The translations under genes and the position numbers were made by a program. The notes beneath the pieces were generated by a model. The model was not told where the DNA came from. It saw only the letters and a program-made list of their open reading frames with translations, and ran no database searches. Below, one piece after another: positions 12,001 to 22,944 of a stretch of 64,000 nt of DNA. The stretch is taken from assembly GCA_027886175.1 (NCBI GenBank), contig JAJNNQ010000008.1, forward strand, positions 8,125,001 to 8,189,000, written 5' to 3'. This DNA comes from Phylloscopus collybita (lineage: Eukaryota; Chordata; Aves; Passeriformes; Phylloscopidae). Numbering within the stretch: position 1 is the stretch's first letter; every line of letters begins with the position of its first letter.

Positions 12001-14929
12001 CACTTACGATCTTTTTGGGATCATGTCAAAAGGGGGAAATATTAGCACAGAGTAGTACTAGTACCTATGCTAGTTCCATCTTTTTACAGCCAGAAGCCTT
12101 GGATATCCTGCCTAAACCAAACCTTAATGGGAATTCTTTCTGTCTCTCTCAATGGCAGTGTATCAGGCAGAGGATCTGAACTGTCACTTGAACAATTACA
12201 GTTCAATGGGAGCCCTGGCCAGCCACTGTCTGAACTCACTGTGTAAATACCAACAAACATTCCTAAGGAAATATCCTGTCTCACAAGGAACTGCTGGGGA
12301 GGTGGACCCAAGGGCACTGTGCCATCTCCAGGTCTCTCAGAGGAGGCACCTCAGTGCAGTCACACAGCCTGAAGCACTTTGCTTTCCAGTGTCTGTGCCA
12401 ATGGCTTGGCTGGAGGGAGGAAAATCCTCATTCCAGGGAAAACTTCCCTCAGAGTCATTGCTAGAGTCCAAGTTGTGCACAGGCAGGATCACAGGTTGGA
12501 TCCACTCCAGTCGTACAAAAAATTTCAGTCTTAGGAGTTGCTTGAAAATTTGTACCACCTTAACCTAAAAGGAAATGAACCAATCTTGAGGCCATAAGGA
12601 AGCTTTTGTTTGGATCAAAACTTCAGATTTAGATGTTGTCCCCTGTTCTGAAAGACTGAACAAATGAAAATGAAAAGCTCTTACTTGTCATAGGTGGATT
12701 GAGTTCCCCATCAGCTTCATGGCACGAGGCCTGCATAGCTTCTCTGTTGGTACTGTCATTGCAACCTGTGCTGTTGTTAAAAGCAGCCTTAAATGAGACA
12801 GTTATAGGGTGGATTTTTGTGTACAGGTAGAGATCCATATGATGAAAAAATATGAGATTCTTAATGACCATGTAACAGTTTGATGTCAGTCTCATAGTGT
12901 GTTTCCCTTCTCTTTTTCACTATGATAATGTGTGACAGATGGTATAAAACAGAGCACCTCAGCTTCCTAAGAAATTAATCCAGTTTTGAACATCTGGAAA
13001 CACAGAATGCTGAAAAAATGGAGGCTTTGTGCAGAGTTTTCAAACATTTGAGGGGACACACACATTCTTGTAAGTCTGCTTCACTGGCTACAAGTGTGTC
13101 ATGCTGTTGGTAAGCTTTTTAACTTGGGCAAAATTTCACTTGCCATCAGAGTTTTTCTGAGTAATCTGTGTTACCTGATCTTTAAAGGCATTACATTGAA
13201 AGGAAGTGAGGAATTCCTGATGCTACAGTTCAGACACCCATCTTAGAAACTGACCACAAAAAAGCATTCATCTAAGTGCTGAAGGTTCTCTATGGGTAGA
13301 AATTGTGCATGTACTTTTTCCCTGTTGTTGTCATTGGGAAAGACTATGGACCAATTCTGTTTGGGTAAATCTTTCTGTCCATGTATTTGTCTTCAGGTGT
13401 ATAAGTAATCAATTTTAAGAACATGTTCCCATTCACATCCTATCACAAATTTGAGGGAAAATGAAAAAATTTTACTTGCTCACATTAATGAAGTTGGAGA
13501 CTTCCATCATTCTCAGTTACCAAGAAAATAACTTGAAGTGAGGAAGTTTGATGACTGTATCAAAATTTCCCAAATCATAACTGGAATGGTCTCCTTCTAG
13601 ATGGTGTGTACAGCACCACAAATAAGCAAAATAACAAGAAATGAAAATGTCAGAGTTTCTCTCCTTCTCCTCTCTCATACTTGCATAATATATAAGTAAG
13701 GTTTGGTTCTGAAACTCATTGAAGACAGATGAGTTCAGCAGTTTTTAAGAACCCTGTATTTGATGTCTGGCAAAATGTATATTTACACTAATATTCACCA
13801 GTGTGCACACAACAAGTCAAATCCCTAAGTCTTAAAAAACATGGTGCGAATGTTAATTTTTATTTCAGCAACAGATTTAGAAATTATTCAAAGACATTAC
13901 TGGGCAAGGGGGAGCAAGTGTGTGAAAAGAGAGGAAGCTTTAATTAGTGATTTTACAACAAAATTTTCAATGCAAATTTAAAAATTGCATCAGAGAGTTA
14001 AACAGACTCTCATGATTTTAGATTTATAAATTAATGGCATGCATAAGTAAGTGGGAGATAGGACCCAAAAGTAAGATGTCTATTTTATATGGTGATTATG
14101 TATTTATGCTGACCCGGACCAAGTATATTTCCATCTGCTTACAGTTCCAGTGACTATTTGGTCCTGTTCTTGAGGCAAATGCAGCCTGATTGCTCTAGAA
14201 GAAATACACCAGATTTGAGCTGCATAAATATAATTCAGAGCATGGCTTGTTATGTAATAATACAATAACAAGCAAGAAGATGAATGAATATGCATCAAAA
14301 ATATTACAAAAGCCCTTGTTTTTGTAAACGGAAGTAAAGACTTAAATTGCACTGCAAATAAGATTGCACAAACCTTTTAAATTCATTTAGTTTTCCCTGC
14401 AAGAGTTAATTTCTAATTATTTTATTAGCAATGCAACAAGCTGATAAAAATGGAAGGTTGTGCTGCTTCAGAGCAGAGGCCTTCCTGACGTGCTCAGAAC
14501 CCTTTAGTTCTGCTGTTGTTCCTGTGTAAGAATCAATACCACAGGCAGCAATTATGTGGTGTTGTTTTTTGGCTAAAATTCCCACACATCTGGGATAAAC
14601 AGATATTCTATTCGAACTTCCTCTGTTAACTCCACCAGTTTCCATGGAATGACTCTCTATATGCTTGTTAAGTAAATGATTGCTATAAGACTATGGAGAC
14701 ATGGTCGATCAAATTAACCCCTTTTGTCCAGCCTCCAAAATGGTTCCCTTCATTTGCCTAAATTCAGCTGCTTTGGGGAATTTTTTCAAGCTTGAAGGAC
14801 TCTCTGGATTCATCACATTAGCAAACTGTAACCTGAGAAGAGGGTCTTTGGAACAGCAGGACTTCTTTGGCCCCCAATTGTTTTGCTAATCAAGATTATT
14901 GCCACTATTGAGATGTGGAAAGATAGCCT
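9048..14929. other. Gene-free AT-rich DNA
   Basis: Long unique stretch with no supported gene. T-rich low-complexity sequence lies at about 9,929-9,957. The 138-codon frame at 12,152-12,568 (+) sits in a locally GC-richer patch behind a splice-acceptor-like tract ending near 12,159, but its translation looks random and its length is expected by chance. No transposable element was recognised. Confidence 0.6.
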
Positions 14930-14950
14930 AGCTGACAAAATTTGTCAGCT
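14930..14950. repeat. 21-bp perfect palindrome with TGACA half-sites
   Basis: AGCTGACAAA (14,930-14,939) and TTTGTCAGCT (14,941-14,950) are exact reverse complements around one central base. Each arm holds a TGACA/TGTCA core, the core bound by TALE homeodomain proteins such as MEIS and TGIF. It lies about 450 bp upstream of the CpG cluster and candidate conserved block, so it may belong to the same regulatory region. Roughly one such palindrome per window could arise by chance. Confidence 0.8.
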
Positions 14951-15394
14951 TCCCATGAAATAGTTCTGTCAGTTTAGTCAGGGTGCCGGCTAATATTAAC
15001 ATATAAATGAAGTCTCTCCCCCTCACCCCTTAATAGATGCAGAGAAAATATAAACACACACACAAAAAACCCCTCTGTGCTTAAATCAAACAAGCTTCTT
15101 TTCTCAGCTCTAGCCCATGTCCCTGGAAATCCTGTGAGTAGTGGAGCTAAAGGGAGGGGGGAGGGAAGCAGAATTTGCACAAAACTACTTTTTAAGCCAT
15201 AAAGCAGCAAAGCCCCACTCCCTGCTGATAGCAACAGGAGATTGATTACGCCTGCAAAAGTACAAATGGTTGCCTGAATGCAAGTGGCAGACCTCCAAAG
15301 CAGTGCGCTCTATGTGCTGGTTTTACATTTTCCAGCGGAGGGCTTGGATACAAAGTGGGAGAGTGGAACAGGGGCTATGAAAGAGTTATCTTTG
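14951..15394. other. Flank of the CpG cluster, no gene
   Basis: Holds a short CA microsatellite (about 15,054-15,064) and a G-rich run near 15,150-15,170. No open frame can be supported. It leads into the CpG cluster and may form the outer part of the same regulatory domain. Confidence 0.5.
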
Positions 15395-15475
15395 CCCGGG
15401 GGTCAGAGCTGGGAGCGCCGTCCCCGCGGGGCTCAGCCCGGCCCGGGCGCTGCCATCCCGGACCCCATCCCTCAG
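15395..15475. promoter_or_regulatory. Compact CpG-dense cluster
   Basis: About nine CpG dinucleotides fall within some 75 bases, including GCGCCG, CCGCGG and GCCCGGGCG segments, in a window where CpG is otherwise scarce. Such spots escape the CpG depletion that DNA methylation causes and often mark promoters or enhancers that stay unmethylated in the germline. It is too short for a classical CpG island. I see no clear core promoter or first exon beside it, so an enhancer-type role is more likely than a promoter. Confidence 0.45.
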
Positions 15476-15539
15476 CACCTGTTTTCGGCTTTCACCCTGT
15501 TTCCTCATCATCAGAATACATATTGTATTTTCCAGCTGA

Positions 15540-15915
15540 CCTACGAGGTGATATAATCTAATGCTCTTTCACCCACTTACACAAATTTTGCATTACTTTG
15601 TCAAAGGCGAATGCCTTGCATCATTCTGGCGGCAACCCTTTCAAAGCCCAGCTGTACCCAGATCATAAAAAAGTGGTTCAAACTTGAGCTCATTTTAATT
15701 GTAAATGGGTCTGCTGAAAGTTCTCTTAATCTTTTAGCCTGATTTAAATATAAATAAATTAATATCTCGTGATATTTGTAATCTGCAAATCAGCAATATT
15801 GGCCTTTTGGTACTAAATTAGCCCTTGAATGGCAACTGTGCAGCAGCTTTGTGTAGTTAGTGTAGGCATCGGAGATGACTCTTCTAGCAAGTTCAATAGG
15901 CTTTGCAAAGCATAG
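15540..15915. promoter_or_regulatory. Candidate conserved enhancer next to the CpG cluster
   Basis: About 375 bp with no simple repeats and dense motif-like words. Three palindromic SOX/TCF-like sites occur: CTTTGTCAAAG at 15,596-15,606, CTTTCAAAG at 15,638-15,646 and CTTTGCAAAG at 15,901-15,910. There are also CAGCTG E-boxes (near 15,535 and 15,650), a TTTTAATTG homeodomain core, a TAAATATAAATAAATTAATA AT-block and an inverted CCAAT-like ATTGGCC. The AT-rich, motif-dense texture beside a CpG cluster is typical of deeply conserved developmental enhancers. Conservation is inferred. Confidence 0.4.
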
Positions 15916-18829
15916 CTTTAAATAGAAGAAATCCTTCAATCATGATTTGTTCTTGCTTTATGAGAAACAATCAGATTATTCCTTTGTGCTAGACTGTGAC
16001 AATACTCTAAAGCATGAATGAAAACTGGAATATATGTTCCTCCAGTGGATTACATCAGCTTTCTTGATCATTGGGCTAACATGAAAAATAGTTTTAATGT
16101 GTAAAATATCTGTTACTGAAGAGAAAATTAAGAAAATTGCTTGGCAGTAGTTTGTAAGTATTTCAGAAGCAATGAGTTAATGGCAAAGCACAGCATTTGT
16201 TAAGAAGTTCAAGGCAAATCATTCCTAAAGATTCCAGGCAAGTAGCTAAGCTCTCTGCTTCATGATTTCAGAAGATGTCATACAGAATTGATTTCAACTC
16301 CTCCAAAGTAAAATATTGTGTAAAATATTGCATTAATTGCCCAGAATGTGGAGCTAAAGAAGCATAGTCTAAGCAATTCCACTGGTACATCTTGCCCTGA
16401 GTTAATGTAGTATTTGTGCTCATACCTGTGATCTGAACCTTCTGAAAAAAAAAAAATAGCTGGGAGGCACAAGATTAGGCATTGTTGGCAATAAGAAAGA
16501 GTTCCTAATAATCATAATTAAATAAGAAATCTTCTGGTTGGAATCGTAGTCTGCTTAAAACTCTGATCTCAGAATCTTTGTGAATTTCCTGGATTTCACT
16601 TCTAGCTCAGTAAAATTTGCCTACATTGAGTCCTGCTCCCTCCTGTGACCTGACTCCTCTGCTGGAGAGTGTGAGATGGGGGAAGGCTGAGGGATATCTT
16701 ACTACCCACCATGCTGTGTGGGGAAGTTTTTATACAAACAAAAGGAGAAGTCTTTGTCCCAGGGAGTTTACAGTCTGGAACAGCTTTTAATTATCTGTTA
16801 CAGTATCAGTTCATCAAAACATAGATATTCTAAGCTTTAAGTTCGTCCAGCTCTAGAACCTCTTGCAGTCTGGGCTTCTGCTACAAGCATCAAGTCTAAA
16901 ACTTCGCAGATACCTTTAAATAGTTAAAAGAGTAATATTGGCAGAAAGAAGTCAGTCTTCTGCTGAGCAGCTGTCTTTCAGGCCAGTGCTATCCAGAACT
17001 CATGTAAAGTTTCCAGGAGTCAGCAAGACACACTTGGCCGTGTGCTGTGAAACCTCAATTTACCGTGCAGCACTTTTTCTGGTGTTTGTTTCTGACCACA
17101 CTCCTTCCTTTTGCACCTGCACGACTTGTCAGGTGTATAGCTCCTCTAAGAAAAAGAAGTCCTGCCCAGAGGCCAGGGTGTGGAGCTTTCCCCACTGCAG
17201 CAATTGCCCAGCTTGTGAACTTGCCTTGGGAAGGGAGCGGGGTGCTGCTCATAATGGAGCCCTTCATACCTCGAGAGAACAGCTGCCTCACACTCCAGTG
17301 CACACAAACAAAACACCTGCTTCAACCAGAAAAACCAGTAGGCACTGATACTGGATATGGGGTGGATGGTGTTCAGACTCTCTCCTTTATCTCTTTTGAA
17401 ATGTTATAACGCATTTTTCAGCATTGTGGTCATTTTGAAAAACTGTGTAGTTTTGTTTATAGAACCATTTTTTCTTCTCTTTTCGAGAGATGTTAAAAAC
17501 CTCTGCTAATATTTTGCTTTTTGTCATTATTAAAGACAAACCTCCTTAAGGTTGGTTTGGATAAGTGTCCTGCAAGTCTGGCTACCCAGCTCTTAGACTT
17601 ACTTCGAAGTGTATCACTTAAACCTGAGTACAGGCAGCCTTTCACTTGTACCTATCCTTTTTCTTGGTATTGGACAGGTGCTGAATTCTGCTTAATTTGG
17701 TATATTTCTCTTGCATGTTGCAGATATATAGGTGTATATCTTTCATGCAGTAACAGCATTTCATCTGTCCTATTGAAGTGTAATTGCAAGGGTGCAACAT
17801 CCAGGATCTTTGTAAGGCAAATGACATTTTGACATTCTAATTTTAGCTATCCCTTTCAAAATATCAGGCTGGGAGAAATGGCTCTTCAGGAATGGCAGAG
17901 AGATAAGTAACTCCACTGAAAATAACATATAACACTGATTAAAAGATGATGAACTTTATCTCAAGATCACCAATAAAATTCTGTAGCATCTCACTTTCTG
18001 TTTTGCTCGAATTCATCCTCATTTCTGACAGATTTCCCTTGGTTTCAGCTGAAATGCCCATTAGTGCAGGGAGGTTCTCCATAATGGCTGTTGTCATATG
18101 GCAGCTGTTATCATTTGCACTTTGTTATACAAATTTATGTTCTCCATCAGTTCATAATAAGCCTGACTGATACCATAGAACCCTATAATGCCAGCAACAA
18201 TAATTGTCATTCTACTTGGATGTTGTAGAAGTGAGATTAAGGATTTAGTGTTTAAATTTTAAATGAAATATTCTCTCACCATTATGGGTGGTCTCCTCCT
18301 GAAACCTTGGTAGGACAGTGTAGTAACACTGCCCAACACTACTGCCTGAACTAAGCATTCAAAAAAAATTATCCTCAGTGCTGTCAGCCTTTAAATGTTC
18401 TAAATTGAATAGGCACATAGTGTATGCATTAATCAATATAAAATTCAACTTCCCTTTCTTATTTTTAGTTTTGCCCTAAATTTTATTGGACTGACTAATT
18501 CTGTGTAATAAGCATAACTATTTTATTTAACCAGGGGAAATGAGTGGGAACAAGTTCCGACTGACAATGGCTCTCTGCTGGAACCCAGAGAAGCAAATGC
18601 AAGCAATGCAGTAAGGAAGATCAAACTTGTTACACTGCTGATATTCTAAGAGTTTGAACTCGGACTCCCTGCTGACCTCAATTTTACAATGATAATCATT
18701 TCCTAAAATGTCTTCATTTTGTAAATGAAGCTGTACCTCCCTCTGAAGCAGGGGTTTGCAAAGATTAAATCATTTACATTTCAAAGGCTTCATTTTTTTG
18801 CCAGTGTGAGAAATACTCAAGCAGGAAAA
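15916..18829. other. Gene-free DNA with a 12-bp tandem duplication
   Basis: GTAAAATATTGT (16,308-16,319) is followed directly by GTAAAATATTGC (16,320-16,331), a near-perfect tandem duplication typical of replication slippage. The 136-codon frame at 16,938-17,348 (+) overlaps a second open frame and a minus-strand frame and resembles no known protein, so it is not called. No repeat family was recognised. Confidence 0.6.
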
Positions 18830-19160
18830 TGAGTGCTCCTTTTAATTTTTGAAAGCTGGGAGAGCATTCATAGTGAAAATAATCACAGCCTATTACAGCA
18901 GCCTTGCTAGCCCATTCCCACTTCAAAAGGATGAGCCTATCTTTTCCCCGCCCAGCAGTGAATGACCACTTAAATGAGTGATGGCTTATTAATACTATGA
19001 CTCAGCCACTTCTCGATAAGGAGAACAATAAGGGGTCAAATCTTGAGCATCCCTTACAGGAATTAATGAGAACATGTTGCTGGTAATTTGGTCTTTTGGA
19101 GATTACATTTAAATTAAAAGGTTCTTGTGTCAGGCTTAATGGTGAGACTGGTGGTGTCAC
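18830..19160. promoter_or_regulatory. Candidate conserved non-coding element with NF-E2/MAF-type site
   Basis: This 330-bp block has no low-complexity sequence and no useful open frame. TGACTCAGC at 18,998-19,006 is, on the opposite strand, the GCTGAGTCA core recognised by NF-E2, NRF and small MAF heterodimers. Nearby are a CCACTTAA NKX-like word, TTATTAAT and TTAATGAG homeodomain cores, an ACAATAAG SOX-like word and a GATTACATTTAAATTAAA AT-block. Together these suggest an enhancer; conservation is not measured. Confidence 0.35.
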
Positions 19161-22100
19161 AATTTGAAATCCAGAGACTGCATTTTTGTCCTTTCTACCT
19201 GTGTAATTTCATTGACTTTATCAAAGTTGCCTTTGGGGTTGGATACCATTTAAAGAACAAAATCAGAGAAACTGCCAAAACAAAACTTTAAGGAAGCTCT
19301 CCAAAAGTAACCCCCCAAAACTGCGCACATTTATTTGGGCATAATGTTGTTTTCAGTGTCAGGATATATAATTGCAAAAGCAATTAAATGGACATATCTG
19401 AGATATGATATGTGCATTTACATTTCTGTACAAGACCTGGAAATAATTCATTGCCAAAGAATATTTACTCTGAAGTTTTGTGAAAAACAATTTACCAGGC
19501 AGTGTTTGTGCAAAGGTGGGGGCCTTTGGATCTTCATCCTTCTTCCCATTAAAGACTTGAGATGTCTGGCTTTATTCTTAACTTTTATCTTTACATTTTA
19601 TTATTGATATTGAAACTGTTGTTGTCACTTTTGACCAAAGGCATGAAGCACAATATTGGGATAAAAGTTGCTTAAAGGAGTTAAATTGCTTATATTGTTG
19701 TGTGTGTTATTAACTTCAGCAGAGAAATCCAACCTACAGCTTTTCTATTATTTATTTCTTGCAGTTATGAAAATACTGCATTTAGCATCTTTTCTGACCT
19801 AAAACTACTGCAAAGATGGATTCTAGGTAGGATTACAAATATAAACCAGTGTCTGTTGTGCCAATTAGTGCATTGTGTGCTAACTAATGCACATTGCATT
19901 TTCAAGGAACTTTGAAAAGGTGGGAATCAACTATTTATAAACATTTCACACATAATTCTAAGAGAAAGTAACAATTCAGCTGTTTTCTCATTGTGCAATG
20001 GTATTTAAAATGTAGAAAAGTTGACATACTATTATAAAAATAAGCAAATCATAAGCATGAGAATTTTTATGGTCTTGATATGGGTTTTTTCCGATCTAGA
20101 AGTATCTAAAAGTCATATAATAATTTTCCTTTTTTAATCTTTTTATCTACAGTAAGATGATCTTACTATATCTACCTGATGGAGACTACAAATCTTATAA
20201 GATATAAAACTGATACCATGCTGTACAAAAAGCAAATATGGTTGTTCTGAGATTAGTTGAAAAACTTATGAATTATTGATGGAAAAAATTCACAATTCCA
20301 ATCCACGGATAAGATTGTCTGTTCCATGCGAGAAATATTTAGATTTGCACTGGAAAATAAAAGAACAGGTTCTAATGCAAGTATACAAAATGTTGAATAA
20401 AGTCACAATGAACCTTCCTTATCAGGCATTAGTTCAAATAGTGTGTGATTCTTGGGGAAATAAAATGTCATTTTGAGCAATAGCATCACCAGATTAGGAA
20501 TTCAGAAGGTGGAGGGAGGCAAAGACCTTACAGTAGTACCATGATAACAAATGACACAACAGGGAAGACAAGGGACAAAGGATCCTTCCCTTGTCTTTAA
20601 AGATACCTAAAAAAATATTAAAAAAATGTGTACTTCAAATGATCTCTATTGTTCCCCTGATTTTCTTTCAAACAGGGTTTCTGGGTGGCTGAGATTGTTT
20701 CTGTTTTGCCAGGCTGAGAAGATCCCTTGATTTTGTGGTCAGGCTTTGCTGACATCTGTGGGGTGTTCAGAATGCACTCACTGAGTGCTTTCAAGGACTG
20801 TGCAACTTGCTTTTCAGAGCACCTCTCTGCCTTCTAGGCTCTTAAGGAATCAGAAGACTTCCAGATCCTTTATCATGATCCTTGCTGGGGCCCCAGTGAT
20901 CGTTTTTGTCCTTTATTTGGCCAGTTAACCATTGATGACTCTGAGCCTACTCATGATGCAGTAGGCTTGTACATATTGCTCTTGCCAGAGGCAATAAAAC
21001 CCATCCCGTTTGGAAATATAGAATGTGACTACTCCTTAATCAGGAGAATAATTCATGGCTTGAAGTCTTAAACAGCCTCTCTTTGCTATGCAATAACTTT
21101 TAAAAAGAATGTGGTCCAGAGCAATAAGAGCTGCAAAGAGAGGGGATGACTGGGCAGCCCGGTTTAGTTGGTGCCAAGGAGAGGGGCTGGCAGCCCCCAG
21201 CACTGGGCACTGGGATGCTGGAGCTGCCTGGAATTGCTGCCATCCACAGCCTCCCTGGGGGTGGCTGGCTTGATGCAGGAGACTCTTGTTTTGTGACTAG
21301 TGACTGACTTATTGTTCCTGAGAAAAGTGGCAACAAGCCAAGTAAAAGCCCTTTTTGTCCTTTACTCCCAACAGGGGACTTGGTAATGGTTTGTCATGTG
21401 CCTGGGCATAATCCAGGCAAAGTCCCCATATGCAATTAAAATAGATTTTGCTACTGTATGTGTTTCTTAGGAAGTGGCACTCCAAGTTACGGGTACTGCT
21501 CATTCTTTTTTTTAATGTTTTTTGTCTGATTTCAATGCTTAATTTTCTTGGGGATTGTTTTTGTCTTTTAATCAATACTCATTTTTCAGTATCAGCACTC
21601 CCTTAAATAATTCTGGTGGCTTGTATATTACATAAAAGAGATCTGATTTATAAACAGTAATGCCTATGAATAGCCATCTCTCCTTAATGTAAATTCCAAT
21701 ACATGTCATGATCAGAAATCTCCAAAGTGTAGGTTTACCATTTAATAAAAGTATTAGCAGCACATACTTAATTCTCATAAATAAATTATGTCCCTTTTGA
21801 ACTGTCCTCACAGTAGTCTGTCATCATTGGGTTTTATGCCCCTGTAACCTTAGATAGACTCTTATTTGTAATTTTAAAAATTATTATTATTATTCACTTT
21901 TGACATACTTGAATGTAATAGACCTAATGGTACTAAAAAATCAATCTTTGTTGGGTTTTGTAGCTGTTGTGCAGTTTTATGCCATTTTCCATGGTTTGAA
22001 TACTGTGGACTATAGCTATCTTAGATGATCATGATAGATACGTGGCAGGCAGAGTCTCACAATTATTCACACTGATAGTAGTTCTGCAGTAGATTATTTC

Positions 22101-22425
22101 TATAAAATTCACTGGAACATTACGGGAAACGAGGGCTGTGCAATGCACTTTAGCTACCTTTTCTCATTGACAAATCCTTGTTTTGTAAGGCAATATTAAA
22201 AACCATTTGAGAAAAAAGTATCTTTTGACAGAAAATATGATCTCGTTAAAGACAGAAAGGTTCAAACAACACTCTAAAGTTCTAAAAATCGAACTTTTCT
22301 AGAAAAAAAAAAAGATAATTGCATCCAGATTACAGTGATTGGTCTAAGGGAGCTGCCTCTGCACTAGAATATGAAATGTTTGGATTATGCCCTCCTATGT
22401 GAAAGCACATTTTGAATTTCAGCTC
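19161..22425. other. Gene-free AT-rich DNA
   Basis: No gene supported. AGTAAGAT (20,151-20,158) and ATCTTACT (20,160-20,167) form a 17-bp palindrome with one central base. A GC-rich patch lies at about 21,120-21,285. A TTA triplet microsatellite occupies about 21,881-21,894. No recognisable transposable element. Confidence 0.6.
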
Positions 22426-22429
22426 CAGT

Positions 22430-22459
22430 AAATATTTCTATAGTACTGTAGAAATATTT
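22430..22459. repeat. 11-bp perfect inverted repeat
   Basis: AAATATTTCTA (22,430-22,440) is exactly complementary to TAGAAATATTT (22,449-22,459) with an 8-base loop. The stem extends outward with one bulged base by pairing CAG with CTG. The arms are AT-rich, so chance formation is plausible. Confidence 0.75.
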
Positions 22460-22758
22460 CTGCTGTAATTCTATGTTATCTCTGCATAACTGTAGAAATT
22501 CTAATTAAAATCTTAATAGGAATAGTTTAGAAAATTGGTACGGAAGGAGTCTGGGAGGGGTTAGAATATTCTCTGAGAATCTGCAAGGCAGGAGGATGCT
22601 GACACATCTATACGACTGATTAGGCCATATTAGATGCCTGTTTTTTCATTAAAACCTTAAACCATTCCTTTTTTTCTTGTGGAGGTATAAGGGCAGAACT
22701 GGTTGGATGTGAGATGCAATGGAGAAAAGGGAAGTGGCACTCGATTCTGCCTTTTAAA

Positions 22759-22788
22759 GAGTATCCTAATTTTGAGTATCCTAATTTC
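22759..22788. repeat. 15-bp tandem duplication
   Basis: GAGTATCCTAATTTT (22,759-22,773) is followed directly by GAGTATCCTAATTTC (22,774-22,788), 14 of 15 bases identical, with a decayed third partial copy (about 22,789-22,801). This is a local slippage duplication. It produces a repeated LGYS-type peptide in a minus-strand frame that is otherwise not gene-like. Confidence 0.85.
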
Positions 22789-22897
22789 AAATATCCCCAA
22801 TAGTTGTTTATTTCTTGTAATTTTAATAGATCAAGTATCCTTTTCATGCTGTGTGATCCCATTGCTATGCACCTGATGCAAGGTATTGCAAGAGGTA

Positions 22898-22944
22898 TTC
22901 TGTTAGAGGAACACTCTGGATCTTGTCCAGAGTGCTTAACAGAA
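22898..22944. repeat. Imperfect 47-nt hairpin
   Basis: TTCTGTTA (22,898-22,905) pairs with TAACAGAA (22,937-22,944), and CACTCTGGA (22,912-22,920) pairs with TCCAGAGTG (22,926-22,934) around a 5-base loop. That gives 17 pairs with an asymmetric internal loop of 6 and 2 bases. The shape recalls a small RNA hairpin but is shorter than a usual microRNA precursor, and no known microRNA seed was recognised. Confidence 0.75.

Noticed and set aside
12152..12568. 138-codon plus-strand frame behind an acceptor-like tract
   Set aside because: The length is expected by chance among thousands of frames in 64 kb, the translation matches no known family and no clear donor follows.
16938..17348. 136-codon plus-strand frame
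   Set aside because: It overlaps a second plus-strand frame and a minus-strand frame in a locally GC-richer patch, and has no recognisable domain.
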